This document shows, piece by piece, positions 18,501 through 27,186 of a stretch of 64,000 bases of DNA. The position numbers and the translations under genes are program-made. This DNA comes from Sphingobium indicum B90A (GTDB lineage Bacteria > Pseudomonadota > Alphaproteobacteria > Sphingomonadales > Sphingomonadaceae). Position 1 is the stretch's first letter; the number at the start of each line of letters is the position of its first letter. Where the stretch lies: positions 2,480,001 through 2,544,000 of the forward strand of contig NZ_CP013070.1 in assembly GCF_000264945.2 (NCBI RefSeq), given 5' to 3'. The notes under the pieces were generated by a model that did not search any database, had not been told where the DNA came from, and worked only from the letters and a program-made list of their open reading frames with translations.

Positions 18501-21500
18501 CGCAATCTGCAGCCGCGATCGCCGGGGCCGGTTTCGGCGGCGACTCGCTGCTCGAATCGCGCGGCGGGACGCTGGACCTGACGACGCTCGCCATCGACGC
18601 GAGCGGCGTCGGGGGTGCGGGCTATCCTGTCTTTCAGGCCGACGGGGCCGATGGCGGCAACGGAACGGGCGGCGCAGCGGGATTGCTGATGACCGCCGGA
18701 AGCAGCGGGCAGGTCGCGATCACCGGCTCGGCCATCGTCCGGGCATCGGGCACGGGCGGCTCCGGCGCCGTGGCGGAGTCCGACGGCCCCGGCAATTACC
18801 GCGCCGGCATGGGCGGCAGCGGCACGGGCGGCGGCGCCGACGTGACGCTGGCGGGCGGCGCATTGACCGCGCCATCGCTACAGATCCTGGCGGAGGGCGT
18901 GGGCGGCGCCGGCGGCAATAACGGCAGCGACGGCGCTGCAGGGGCAGCCGGCGACGGCCTGGGCGGCGCGGCGTCCTTCTCCTATCTCAGCGAAGGCCAT
19001 GCGATCGGCGCGGTCACGGTCAAGGCCGACGGGCGGGGCGGCCTGGCCGGGGACAGCGGCTTCCTGAGCTTCGACAACAATAATAATCCGATTTTCTTCA
19101 CGGGCAGCACCCCCGGCGGGGCAGGCGGGCGGGGGACCGGCGGCAGCGCCACCATGCTGATCGATGTCGATCCCCTTTTCGCGAGCCTGACCGTCAGCGC
19201 CGACGGGATCGGCGGCACGGGCGGCAGCGGCGGAACCGGGGGCGCGGGCGGCGCGGGAACGGGCGGGGCTGCGCTGCTTGACCTGTCGTTCGGCGCGACG
19301 ACGGTGAACGGCGCGCTGCGCGTCACCGCCAGGGGCCTGGGCGGCACGGGCGGCACGGGCCATGACGGCAGCGGCGGGCGCGGCGGCGATGCCTTTGGGG
19401 GCGGCGCGACATTCGGCCTGACCGGATCGTCCACCCTGCTGGATGCCGGCGACATCGGCGTGCTGGCCGAAGCGATCGGCGGGTCGGGCGGCCAGAGCGG
19501 CGTGCGCAGCGGCGCAGGCCTTGCCGGGGCGGATGGCGGCGATGCGACCGGCGGCGCGGCGTTGCTCGATCTTCGCTCTGGCGCGGCGGCGGTGACTGGC
19601 CTGGCGCTGCGCATCAGCGGCAACGCCACGGGCGGCAATGGAGCCATCGGCACCGCGGGGCCGGTGGGCGGCAATGGCGGCGCGGGCGGCAATGCCCTCG
19701 CCGGGTCGGCCACCTTGCGGATTGCGGATGCGCGCATGGCGCTGGGCAGCGCTTTGCCCCAGATGCCGGCTTACAGCATCACGGCGGTCGGCCAAGGCGG
19801 GAACGGAGCAGACGGCAGCGCTGGCGGCAATGCGGGCCTCACCGGCGGCCTGGGCGGCAGCGGCGGGAATGGGGCGGGCGGCATCGCGGCGTTCCAGGCC
19901 GGCAATGGCGACTATGCGCTGGGCGGCCTTTCCCTGGTCGCGGACGGGCGAGGGGGCCTTGGCGGCATGGGCGGCTCCGGGCCGGGCGGCGCTTCCGCCG
20001 CAGGCGCAACCGGCCTGGGCAGCGGCGGCACCGCCAGCTTCGCCAATGGCGACGGCGGCGTGCTGTCTCCAGGCGCGCAGCGGCGGATCGGCGCGCTGTT
20101 CATGAGCGCGAGCGGCGACGCCGGCGGCCTCGTCCGCTTCACCGACAGCAGCACGGCAGCCAATGGCGGGCTCATCGTCGACGGATCAGTCGCGCTTTCC
20201 AGCCTGGGCGCTCCGATCGCCGGCCTTTCCGGCATTTCCATTAGCGCGGCCAACGCCGTGCGGATCGGCGGCGATGCCGATTTCACGAGCGATGGGCCGC
20301 TTTCCTTCGCCTTCGCGGGGGCAGGCGGCATGGCGGCTGCCGGCGCGCTGACGGGCCAGTCGGGCACGCATATCGACCTCAGCCATGACGGGCGGCCGCA
20401 GGGCAGCGACAGCCTGTTCGCGGACAGCATCCTGTTCACGGCGCCAGGCAATGTCAGCATGCTCTCCGCGGGCGCGATGCGGGCGGCCGGCGATCTGACG
20501 ATCCTGGCAGGCGGCCATATCGATCTCGCCAATGGCAGCGCGGCGGTCGCGGGTGGCGACCTGACGCTGTCGGGGCAGGGAATCGATGCCTTCGGCCTGA
20601 CATCCGGCGGCGCGAGCATGCTGGACGCAGGCGCGGGCAATCTGGTCGTGACCGATATTGCGTCGGCGGGCGCGATCACTGCCGCCGGCGCGCTCGTCAA
20701 CCTGGGTTCGAGCGGTGCGATGAACGTCGCGCAGGCCATCGCCTCGACCGGACCGCTGACCCTGAACGCCGGAGGACCGCTCAGCCTGTCGGGATCGGCC
20801 AGCGGCGGGATCATTACCATCGGCGCGAGCGACATCGTCATCGGCGGCGCGGCGCAGGTGGGCAGCCTGGGCGGAACGAGCCGCGTGGTCTTCAACGCCG
20901 TGAACCTGCAACAGCCCGCTTATATCGGCGGCGGCGATGTCGCGGGAGCCTACAGCCTCTCCATGGCCGAACTTGCGCGGGTCGCGGCGGCGGAAATCGC
21001 CATCAATGCGCAGGCGCGGGGCATCGCGGGATCGCCGGATCTCATCGTTCAGGATCTGACCCTGGGCGCGGCCAATCTGGCGAGCGGCGGCGTACTGGCG
21101 ATCGGCACCGGCGGGCATCTGCGCGTCCAGGGGGCGGTGCGGCTGACCGGGCGGTCGGGGCAAGGCGGACTGACCCTGTCGGCGGGCCGGGCGCTGGAGA
21201 TCGTGGCAGGCGCCGGTCTGATCGACATCAGCGACGGCAATGGCGGACTGGGCGGGGTTCTCACGCTGGACAGCCCCAGCATCATCGCCGCGTCGCCATC
21301 GGCCATGGCGGACATCGCCTCGGCGAACTCGCTGATCGCCAGGGAATTGCGCCTGGCGCAGAATGACGGATGGGTGGACGATGCGGGCATATTGCGCGCC
21401 GGAACCATCAGGGTGAACGCGAGCCAAGGCTTCTTCATCCAGAATAGCGGCCTGTCCAGCGCGATCCTTGACCGGCGCGGCTTCACGGCCAACGAACTGT

Positions 21501-21892
21501 CGATCGCGTCCCAGGGCACGGCTTTGCAGATCGCGATCAACGGGCAACTGGCGCTGCCGACGGGCGGCTTCGCGCAGGGACTGGAGACGATCCCGCTGGT
21601 CGCCGTCAACGGCGCCTATGCCCTGGGATCGAAGGTCAATGGCTGCCTGATCGGCAATCCGGCCGCCTGCACCAGCGCCGGCTTCGACAGCCGGGACACG
21701 TGGAACGGCGTGCTTGACCCTTCGGTGTCGGTCAGCCGCATCTTCACATTGTCCCTCATCGAATTGCGCGACATCGTGGCGCAGGGCTATCCGCCGCTGA
21801 TCGACGAGCCGGTGACGGGCGCAGGCAATGAGGATCTGTGGGAACGCTCCTGCGGCGGGCCGGACGAACTGGCCTGCGATGCGCCCCAATAG
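15578..21892 (+). CDS. TpsA-type filamentous haemagglutinin-like exoprotein, Gly-rich
   Basis: 2104 aa. The ATG overlaps the tpsB stop. An N-terminal signal sequence (TSAVALAVGLGAGAAIGQ) is followed by a TPS/haemagglutination-activity domain (about 30-300; SYSTSPDVFISQG, SRIGGNPPITGGAVWFYSPG, GGIIAGANSVFNVGSL), then NNALTMLLSGNVGYTPA as in other sphingomonad TpsA proteins. The rest is a long beta-helix of Gly/Ala/Ser repeats with many GTGGSA-like and GGAGG-like runs. The cysteines I found come in close pairs (CTGSC, CPDC, and two CX7C near the end), unusual for TpsA. Its own transporter gene is interrupted, so secretion is doubtful unless another TpsB serves it. Any adhesin, protease-substrate or matrix role is unproven. 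Confidence 0.9.
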   Translation: MTRKHGAFSLWTLLGRTSAVALAVGLGAGAAIGQKAFQGSYSTSPDVFISQGALPNTDTVSLNSAQAVIDWTPDDRGPASAGTIDFLPQGSTVTFSSFSDFTVLNRILPLDGNGLPVSRVIAFNGTVQSRIGGNPPITGGAVWFYSPGGIIAGANSVFNVGSLVLTTNAIDISNGLDRNNIRFAGPAGSTSSVELLAGAQINALSSGSYVALVAPRVVQGGTVTVNGSTAYVGAEAADIRINNGLFDIAITAGTTDAGGVVHSGTTTGPESVDGNDMQRVFMVAVPKNNALTMLLSGNVGYTPATAVTPDGSAIVLSAGSDIAHDTGGNLVATRNATTTAEAGFSIGSGDWQNDLTGTATGDIVIRPTATAHFLGNVALSAERGITLRADQSAAIAADKDMILTAGSGAAGGRIDLLAFGGSGAALTNGQIDVTGNLRLNASGDGEAGVSATPLVGGDASGGTINLIATGGSIAAASLVANAVGYAGYGSDRSGDAAGGAITLSALTAAGPSGTEAGSLSFGSTTLDASAGTAFQVSAPPVDGGDAIGGTIALNGAAGAVIAGGLDLGAVSATAQATGGIASTGAAGDATGGDIRVAISGGAHEWASFFADTSTAPGHATEGGSYGAAIPGATGIDIDVGGTGSLNILTSVSLYADARAFGGGASGGALRAGRINIAAHDGGSFAIAEDLFATADAYGFAAYPGSSFLTPGTADALGGAIGIGAAGGSFSAAELHISASGFAGDAPGVAGTGTGGSVTLFASASGGRRGSFSLGDCTGSCSIHADGGGGAGANGSNGTGGSVLLYASDADFSALGELSLHAHGIGGGTAYDDAAGRGGDGLGGSVTVEGRLGAAGSGDLRFGNLLLSAEGASAPSSEGMSFNGGDAGNGTGGSANIILSGGSLTADLVDAGADGFGGAAGENCPDCEGGGTTSFRAGNGQGGSAGFLISGGTATLGALALSAQGVGGEAEGASSPQSAAAIAGAGFGGDSLLESRGGTLDLTTLAIDASGVGGAGYPVFQADGADGGNGTGGAAGLLMTAGSSGQVAITGSAIVRASGTGGSGAVAESDGPGNYRAGMGGSGTGGGADVTLAGGALTAPSLQILAEGVGGAGGNNGSDGAAGAAGDGLGGAASFSYLSEGHAIGAVTVKADGRGGLAGDSGFLSFDNNNNPIFFTGSTPGGAGGRGTGGSATMLIDVDPLFASLTVSADGIGGTGGSGGTGGAGGAGTGGAALLDLSFGATTVNGALRVTARGLGGTGGTGHDGSGGRGGDAFGGGATFGLTGSSTLLDAGDIGVLAEAIGGSGGQSGVRSGAGLAGADGGDATGGAALLDLRSGAAAVTGLALRISGNATGGNGAIGTAGPVGGNGGAGGNALAGSATLRIADARMALGSALPQMPAYSITAVGQGGNGADGSAGGNAGLTGGLGGSGGNGAGGIAAFQAGNGDYALGGLSLVADGRGGLGGMGGSGPGGASAAGATGLGSGGTASFANGDGGVLSPGAQRRIGALFMSASGDAGGLVRFTDSSTAANGGLIVDGSVALSSLGAPIAGLSGISISAANAVRIGGDADFTSDGPLSFAFAGAGGMAAAGALTGQSGTHIDLSHDGRPQGSDSLFADSILFTAPGNVSMLSAGAMRAAGDLTILAGGHIDLANGSAAVAGGDLTLSGQGIDAFGLTSGGASMLDAGAGNLVVTDIASAGAITAAGALVNLGSSGAMNVAQAIASTGPLTLNAGGPLSLSGSASGGIITIGASDIVIGGAAQVGSLGGTSRVVFNAVNLQQPAYIGGGDVAGAYSLSMAELARVAAAEIAINAQARGIAGSPDLIVQDLTLGAANLASGGVLAIGTGGHLRVQGAVRLTGRSGQGGLTLSAGRALEIVAGAGLIDISDGNGGLGGVLTLDSPSIIAASPSAMADIASANSLIARELRLAQNDGWVDDAGILRAGTIRVNASQGFFIQNSGLSSAILDRRGFTANELSIASQGTALQIAINGQLALPTGGFAQGLETIPLVAVNGAYALGSKVNGCLIGNPAACTSAGFDSRDTWNGVLDPSVSVSRIFTLSLIELRDIVAQGYPPLIDEPVTGAGNEDLWERSCGGPDELACDAPQ

Positions 21893-22000
21893 ATGGTCGC
21901 GGCCAAAACGGGATTGAAACAACGGGTTGAACCCGTAGAGAGAAAAGCGCGGCGGACGCAGGGGAAAGCGTTCGAATCAGCCGGCACGGGGGCGTGATGA

Positions 22001-23392
22001 ATGGGGGGCGGTAAGGGCAGGGCGATTGGCAGGTCCGTTGGCGGGATGGCGTTGTTGGCCATGCTGCTGGGGGTGCTGTTGCTGTGCTTGCCCGGCGGAA
22101 GATCGGATGCGGCTCCCGCGGCGCGGACCTATGTGGGCGTCGCCTCCTGCGCGGGGTCCACCTGTCATGGCCGGATGGAGGGCGACGGCAAGGTCGTCCG
22201 CCAGGACGAACTGATGCGCTGGCAGGAGCCTTCGACGCCGGGCGGCGCGCATAGCCGGGCCTTTGCCGTGCTGAACGGCAAGCGGGGGCAGCAGATCGCG
22301 GCGACTTTGGGGCTGGGCGATGCGGCTTCCGCGCCTGCCTGCCTGGGATGCCATTCCACTCCGGCGGGGGCGCGTGGGGCGCGTTTCCTGACGCAGGACG
22401 GCGTGGGCTGCGAAGCCTGCCATGGCGCGGCGAGCGGCTGGATCGCTTCGCATTATGCCGTGGGGGGCAGCCATGCCGCCAATGTCGCGGCGGGGATGAC
22501 GCCGCTGGACCGGCCGCAGGCGCGGGCCTCGGTCTGTCTCGACTGCCATTTCGGCAGCGGGCGCGAGGGGCAGTTTGTCGACCATCGGATCATGGCGGCG
22601 GGGCATCCGCGCATTTCCTTCGAACTGGACCTTTTTTCCTCGATGCAGGCGCATCATGACGAGGATGCCGACTATGCGCAGCGCAAGGGGCGGACGGACA
22701 GTCTGAAGCTGTGGGCCGTGGGGCAGGCGATGGCGGTGGAGCGGGCGCTGACCCTCTATGCCGGGGCGAAGGGGACGGAAGGGGCTTTCCCCGAATTCTA
22801 CTTCTTCGACTGCCAAAGCTGCCATCGCCGCATCTACGATCAGGCGGAACGCAGCAAGACGTGGGAAGCCAATCCGGGGCGGCCGATCCCGGCGGGCATG
22901 CCGCCCTTCAATGACGAGAATATGATCATGCTTTCGGCGGCAGCGCGGGTTGCCGCGCCGGGATTGGCAGTCCGGTTCGATGCCGACAGCCGGGCTTTCC
23001 ATGCGGCGATTGCGCGGGACCGGACGGCGGCGGTCGCGGCGGCGGGCAGGCTGGCGGGCAGTGCGCGCGCCTTGGCAGACGCCTTTGCGGCGGGCGGGCC
23101 GGGCGGCGGGATGCAGGGCGATATGGCCTTCGCCATCGTGCGCGAGATTGCGGGCAGCGCCATATCGGCGCGCTTCACCGACTATGAGGGATCGGTGCAG
23201 GCGGTGATGGCGGTGGACACGCTGCTGAACGGCATGGTCAAGTCGGGCCGCGTGACCGTGGGCGCGGCGGCGGGCATCAGGGCGGAGGTCAATCGCGCCT
23301 ATGCGGCGGTGAAGGAGCCGAACGCCTATCGCCCCGCCGAATTCCGCTCCGCCCTGGGCAGCGCGGCGCGCAGCATCGGGGCGCTGCAATGA
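22001..23392 (+). CDS. Cytochrome c554-like pentahaem cytochrome c
   Basis: 463 aa with signal anchor/peptide (ALLAMLLGVLLLCLPGG). Haem sites in order: CAGSTCH (a CX4CH site after TYVGVAS), CLGCH, CEACH, CLDCH and CQSCH. The opening YVGVASC and the internal HRIMAAGHPRISFELDLF segment match the c554/hydroxylamine-oxidoreductase-associated family (cytochrome_C554). The C-terminal 170 residues are helical and haem-free. Periplasmic electron carriage is the likely role. First gene of a four-gene run; its stop overlaps the next start (ATGA). The 108 bases before it hold only a small CGGGTTGAACCCG palindrome. Confidence 0.85.
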   Translation: MGGGKGRAIGRSVGGMALLAMLLGVLLLCLPGGRSDAAPAARTYVGVASCAGSTCHGRMEGDGKVVRQDELMRWQEPSTPGGAHSRAFAVLNGKRGQQIAATLGLGDAASAPACLGCHSTPAGARGARFLTQDGVGCEACHGAASGWIASHYAVGGSHAANVAAGMTPLDRPQARASVCLDCHFGSGREGQFVDHRIMAAGHPRISFELDLFSSMQAHHDEDADYAQRKGRTDSLKLWAVGQAMAVERALTLYAGAKGTEGAFPEFYFFDCQSCHRRIYDQAERSKTWEANPGRPIPAGMPPFNDENMIMLSAAARVAAPGLAVRFDADSRAFHAAIARDRTAAVAAAGRLAGSARALADAFAAGGPGGGMQGDMAFAIVREIAGSAISARFTDYEGSVQAVMAVDTLLNGMVKSGRVTVGAAAGIRAEVNRAYAAVKEPNAYRPAEFRSALGSAARSIGALQ

Positions 23393-25359
23393 GGGGGCGG
23401 CATCATCGGCTGAGTGCGCTGGCGGCGATTGCGGCGCTGATCCTGTCCTCCTGCGGCGGTGGCGGTGGAGGAGGGGGTGGCAGCACGCCGACGCCCGGCC
23501 CGACGACGCCTACGCCGACCAGCCTTTATACCGCGCCCGCGCAGGAGGCGTTGACGGTGGCGGATGTGGAGACGGTCGTCGCCCATGCCGTGGCGGAGGC
23601 TCGCGCACGGAATCTGCCCGCCGTCATCGCCGTGACCGACCGGGTGGGCAATGTGCTGGCGGTGTTCCGCATGACTGGAGCGCGGGCGAGCGCGACCACC
23701 AGCGCCGCGCCCAATGGCGACAATATCGACGCGCAGAATCTGACCGTCCCTGCCGAGGCGGGCGCCATCGCCAAGGCGATCACCGGCGCCTATCTGTCGA
23801 GCGGCGGCAACGCCTTTTCCACCCGCACGGCGAGCATGATCGTGCAGCAGCATTTCCCGCCCGCGCCGACCACGGTCGGGCTGGAAAGCGGGCCGCTGTT
23901 CGGGGTGCAGTTCAGCCAATTGCCCTGTTCGGACCTGTCGGCGCGCTTCCTTTCTTCTGGCGCGGCAGCGATGATCGGGCCGAAGCGTTCGCCCCTGGGG
24001 CTGGCGGCCGATCCGGGCGGGTTTCCGCTCTACAAGAATGGCGTGGTGGTCGGCGGCGTCGGGGTGATGGCGGACGGGGTCTATGGGTCCGACACCAATA
24101 TCCTCGACGACGATAATGATCCTGAGGAATATATCGCGCTCGCCGGGACTTTGGGGTTCGAAGCGCCGGAGGGGGTCCGCGCCAACCGCATCACGGTGGA
24201 CGGCACGTCGCTGCGCTATGCCGATGCGGCCTATTCCGGGCTGATGGCGTCGGGGGCGGTGAGCTTTGCCGCGATCAACGGCAGCGCCGGATCGCTGGTG
24301 GCGGTGCGCGGCTATTATGGCGATCCCGCGCCGACGATCCTGGCGGGGGTCGCCTACGGCACCGAGGCGTCGGGCGTGCGGCGGGCGCGAACCGCCGAAT
24401 TTTCCAAGGCGGATGCCTTCGTCCTGAGCGACGGGTCGGGCAATGACCGCTTTCCGATCCGCGCCGGGACCGACGCGGGCGATGTGGCGCAGCCGCTGAC
24501 AGCGGCGGAGGCGACCGCGATCCTCGAAGAAGCCTTCACCGTCATGGGCCGGGCGCGGGCGCAGATCCGCCAGCCGCTCGACAGCCGGGCGCAGGTGACG
24601 ATCAGCCTGGTCGATACGCGGGGGCAGGCGCTGGGCATCGTCCGCTCGCCCGATGCGCCGATCTTCGGCACCGATGTGAGTTTGCAGAAGGCGCGGACAG
24701 CAGCCTTTTTCTCCAATTCCCATGCGGCGTCGGACCTGCTGGCCAGCAGCAGCGCCGATGTGGCGGCTTTCGTGGGGAAGGCGCGGACTTTCCTCAACGA
24801 TCCCGCCGCGCTGACCGGCCGATATGCCTTTACCGACCGCGCCAACGGCAATCTGTCCCGGCCCTATTTCCCCGATGGCGAGGTGGGGCGGCCCAATGGG
24901 CCATTTTCCCGGCCCATCGCGCAGTTCAATCCCTTTTCCACCGGGCTGCAATCGGCGTTGGTGGTGGGCGATCTTGCCGCGCATCTCGCCTATGTGACGG
25001 GCGCTAGCGCGACCGATACGTCGCAGCGTTGCTCGGCCGTGCCGACCGTTTCCAACCGGAACCGGGTGCAGAACGGCATTCAGATCTTTCCCGGTTCCGT
25101 GCCCATCTATCGCGGCAATGTGCTGGTCGGCGCCATTGGCGTGTCGGGCGACGGCATCGATCAGGACGATATGATCGGCTTCCTTGGCCTCCACAATGCC
25201 GGGGCGCGCGTGGGCGGGTTCGGCAATGCGCCCGCCGCGATCCGCTCGGATCAGATCGTGGTGGACCTGGGCAATGCGAATGTGCGGCTGCGTTATGTGA
25301 ACTGCCCCTTTGCGCCGTTCCTCGACAGCGGGTCGCAAAATGTCTGCGCGGGGCTGTAG
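23389..25359 (+). CDS. Double GlcG/HbpS-domain haem-binding lipoprotein
   Basis: 656 aa. A lipoprotein signal (IAALILSSC) is followed by Gly-rich and Thr-Pro linkers. Two GlcG/HbpS (DUF336) domains follow: the first about 55-330, with LTVADVETVVAHAVAEAR, AVTDRVGNVLAVFRMTGA and KNGVVVGGVGVMADGVYG; the second about 360-640, with LTAAEATAILEEAFTVMGRA, SLVDTRGQALGIVRSPDAP and RGNVLVGAIGVSGDGIDQ. HbpS-type domains bind haem or small ligands. The placement between a c554-like cytochrome and an outer-membrane barrel suggests a haem-handling or sensing part of the conduit. The tandem lipid-anchored form is unusual. Confidence 0.82.
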   Translation: MRGRHHRLSALAAIAALILSSCGGGGGGGGGSTPTPGPTTPTPTSLYTAPAQEALTVADVETVVAHAVAEARARNLPAVIAVTDRVGNVLAVFRMTGARASATTSAAPNGDNIDAQNLTVPAEAGAIAKAITGAYLSSGGNAFSTRTASMIVQQHFPPAPTTVGLESGPLFGVQFSQLPCSDLSARFLSSGAAAMIGPKRSPLGLAADPGGFPLYKNGVVVGGVGVMADGVYGSDTNILDDDNDPEEYIALAGTLGFEAPEGVRANRITVDGTSLRYADAAYSGLMASGAVSFAAINGSAGSLVAVRGYYGDPAPTILAGVAYGTEASGVRRARTAEFSKADAFVLSDGSGNDRFPIRAGTDAGDVAQPLTAAEATAILEEAFTVMGRARAQIRQPLDSRAQVTISLVDTRGQALGIVRSPDAPIFGTDVSLQKARTAAFFSNSHAASDLLASSSADVAAFVGKARTFLNDPAALTGRYAFTDRANGNLSRPYFPDGEVGRPNGPFSRPIAQFNPFSTGLQSALVVGDLAAHLAYVTGASATDTSQRCSAVPTVSNRNRVQNGIQIFPGSVPIYRGNVLVGAIGVSGDGIDQDDMIGFLGLHNAGARVGGFGNAPAAIRSDQIVVDLGNANVRLRYVNCPFAPFLDSGSQNVCAGL

Positions 25360-25362
25360 GGG

Positions 25363-27186
25363 ATGGGGCTGACCGCGCTTCTGCCCTTGTTCGCGCTGGC
25401 TCAGCCCGGCGAGCCGGTGCCGCCGCCGCCGCCGGAAAACTGGCGGGAGATATTGGACGCGGACGGGCAGTCCATCGAAGGGCGCCGTCGTCCGGGCTAT
25501 GAAGCGCCGCTGCCCGACGCGGTGACGCAGGACAACAAGGGCGCGGTGCGGGCGCCGCCGCCGGAGGCTTTTCCGACCGATCAGGTGCCGATCCCCGACC
25601 GCTGGCGGTTGATCGAGAGTCTGGGCGTGGTGAAGGAGCGCTGGTTCGATCCCTATCACCAGAACACGCTGAAGGGCGACCGGCCCATCGACCGGGAAAA
25701 GGCGAAGTGGCTGCCGATCAGGGGCGACGACTGGTTCTTCGTCGCCAATGCGGTGAGCGACACCGTGCTGGAGCCGCGCACCTTTCCGATCCCGGTCGGC
25801 GTGCAGACGACCGAGCGGCCCGGCAGTCTGGACGTGTTCGGCAAGGACGCCAGCGTCGTGTTCAGCCAGACCTTCATCGGCGGCGTGGCGCTGATCAAGG
25901 GGGCGACCGCCTTCAAGCCGCCGGAGATCGAATATCGGCTGACGCTGGCGCTCAACGTCAATCATGTGAACGTGCCCGAACGGCGCGTGCTGTTCGTGCA
26001 GCCTTCCAGGCCGTCGCATCGCACCGACCATTTTCTGGGGGTGCAGGAAGCCTTTGTCGATTATCATCTGGCCAATACGTCGGATCGTTATGATTTCCGG
26101 TCGGTGCGCGTGGGTATTCAGCCGTTCCAGTCGGATTTTCGCGGCTTCCTGTTCAATGACCAGCAGTTGGGAATCCGGCTGTTCGGCAATCGCGACAATA
26201 ATCGGTTCCAGTTCAATCTGGCGGCCTTCTGGCGGCTGGAGAAGGATACGAATAGCGGGCTGAATTCCGTCGTGCAGTCGCCGCGCCGGGACTGGATATT
26301 CCTCGCCAATCTCTATCGTCAGGACTTTCTGCTCCCCGGCCTCACCAGCCAGATCACCGCCGTCTTCAACATGAACCGCGAGAAGCGGGACATCGAGATC
26401 GACGATAACGGCTTTCCGGTGCGTCCGGCGCTGCTCGGCGACCTGCGCGGACGGGAATATGATGTGGTCTATCTCGGCTATAATGCCGACGGGCGGATAG
26501 GGCGGCTGAACCTGACGGGGTCGATCTACGGCGCGTTGGGGGAGGATCGGGACAGTTTCTTCACCTCGCGGCCCGCACAGATCAGGGCCTTCTTCGCCGC
26601 GGCCGAGGCGAGCGTCGACAAGGACTGGATGCGGTTCCGCCTCTCTGGCCTCTACGCCAGCGGCGACGGCGACCCTTATGACAATCGCGAAAACGGCTTC
26701 GATGCGATCTTCGAGAACCCGGTCTTTGCCGGCGCCGACACCAGCTATTGGATCAGGCAATCCATTCCCTTTGCGGGCGGCGGGCGCGTGATCGCGATCA
26801 ATGGGCGCAACGGCATCCTGAACTCGCTGCGGTCGTCGAAGGAGCAGGGGCAGTCGAACTTCAACAATCCGGGCACGATGCTGCTGGGGGCGGGGGCGGA
26901 TTTCGATTTGATGCCGGAACTGCGGGTTTCGGCCAACGCCAATCATCTCTGGTTTCAGAATACGGCCACGCTTCAGGCGCTGCGCAATGAGGGCAGCATT
27001 CCCAAGGCCATCGGCTGGGATTTGTCGACTGCGGCGATCTGGCGGCCGCATGCGACGCAGAATATCGTCTTCCGCCTGTCGGGGGCGACTTTGCTGCCGG
27101 GGGCGGGATTTCGAGACCTCTTCACCAATAGTGAGCGTAACCGGAACTATTATTCGGTGCTTGCCAATTTGATCTTGAGTTACTGA
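25363..27186 (+). CDS. Outer-membrane beta-barrel protein, putative porin of a cytochrome conduit
   Basis: 607 aa. A short signal peptide (MGLTALLPLFALAQ) and a Pro-rich linker lead into a soluble about 80-residue segment, then alternating hydrophobic/polar strands with many aromatic ends (FQFNLAAFWRLEKD, GRLNLTGSIYGALGED, MRFRLSGLYASGDGD). The last residues NYYSVLANLILSY end in the aromatic residue expected for BAM targeting. It resembles DUF1302/alginate-export style barrels seen beside multihaem cytochromes. In its position it may act as the sheath of a porin-cytochrome complex, as MtrB does, but sequence similarity to MtrB is not evident. It starts three bases after the lipoprotein stop; its TGA overlaps the next ATG. 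Confidence 0.75.
   Translation: MGLTALLPLFALAQPGEPVPPPPPENWREILDADGQSIEGRRRPGYEAPLPDAVTQDNKGAVRAPPPEAFPTDQVPIPDRWRLIESLGVVKERWFDPYHQNTLKGDRPIDREKAKWLPIRGDDWFFVANAVSDTVLEPRTFPIPVGVQTTERPGSLDVFGKDASVVFSQTFIGGVALIKGATAFKPPEIEYRLTLALNVNHVNVPERRVLFVQPSRPSHRTDHFLGVQEAFVDYHLANTSDRYDFRSVRVGIQPFQSDFRGFLFNDQQLGIRLFGNRDNNRFQFNLAAFWRLEKDTNSGLNSVVQSPRRDWIFLANLYRQDFLLPGLTSQITAVFNMNREKRDIEIDDNGFPVRPALLGDLRGREYDVVYLGYNADGRIGRLNLTGSIYGALGEDRDSFFTSRPAQIRAFFAAAEASVDKDWMRFRLSGLYASGDGDPYDNRENGFDAIFENPVFAGADTSYWIRQSIPFAGGGRVIAINGRNGILNSLRSSKEQGQSNFNNPGTMLLGAGADFDLMPELRVSANANHLWFQNTATLQALRNEGSIPKAIGWDLSTAAIWRPHATQNIVFRLSGATLLPGAGFRDLFTNSERNRNYYSVLANLILSY

Noticed and set aside
15458..18505. 1015-codon minus-strand frame opposite tpsA
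   Set aside because: Arg/Ala/Gly-rich shadow of the Gly-rich repeat; no domain.
16900..20100. Regular repeats considered as CRISPR or satellite
   Set aside because: They are degenerate GGC-rich codon repeats within the TpsA reading frame, not identical repeats with unique spacers.
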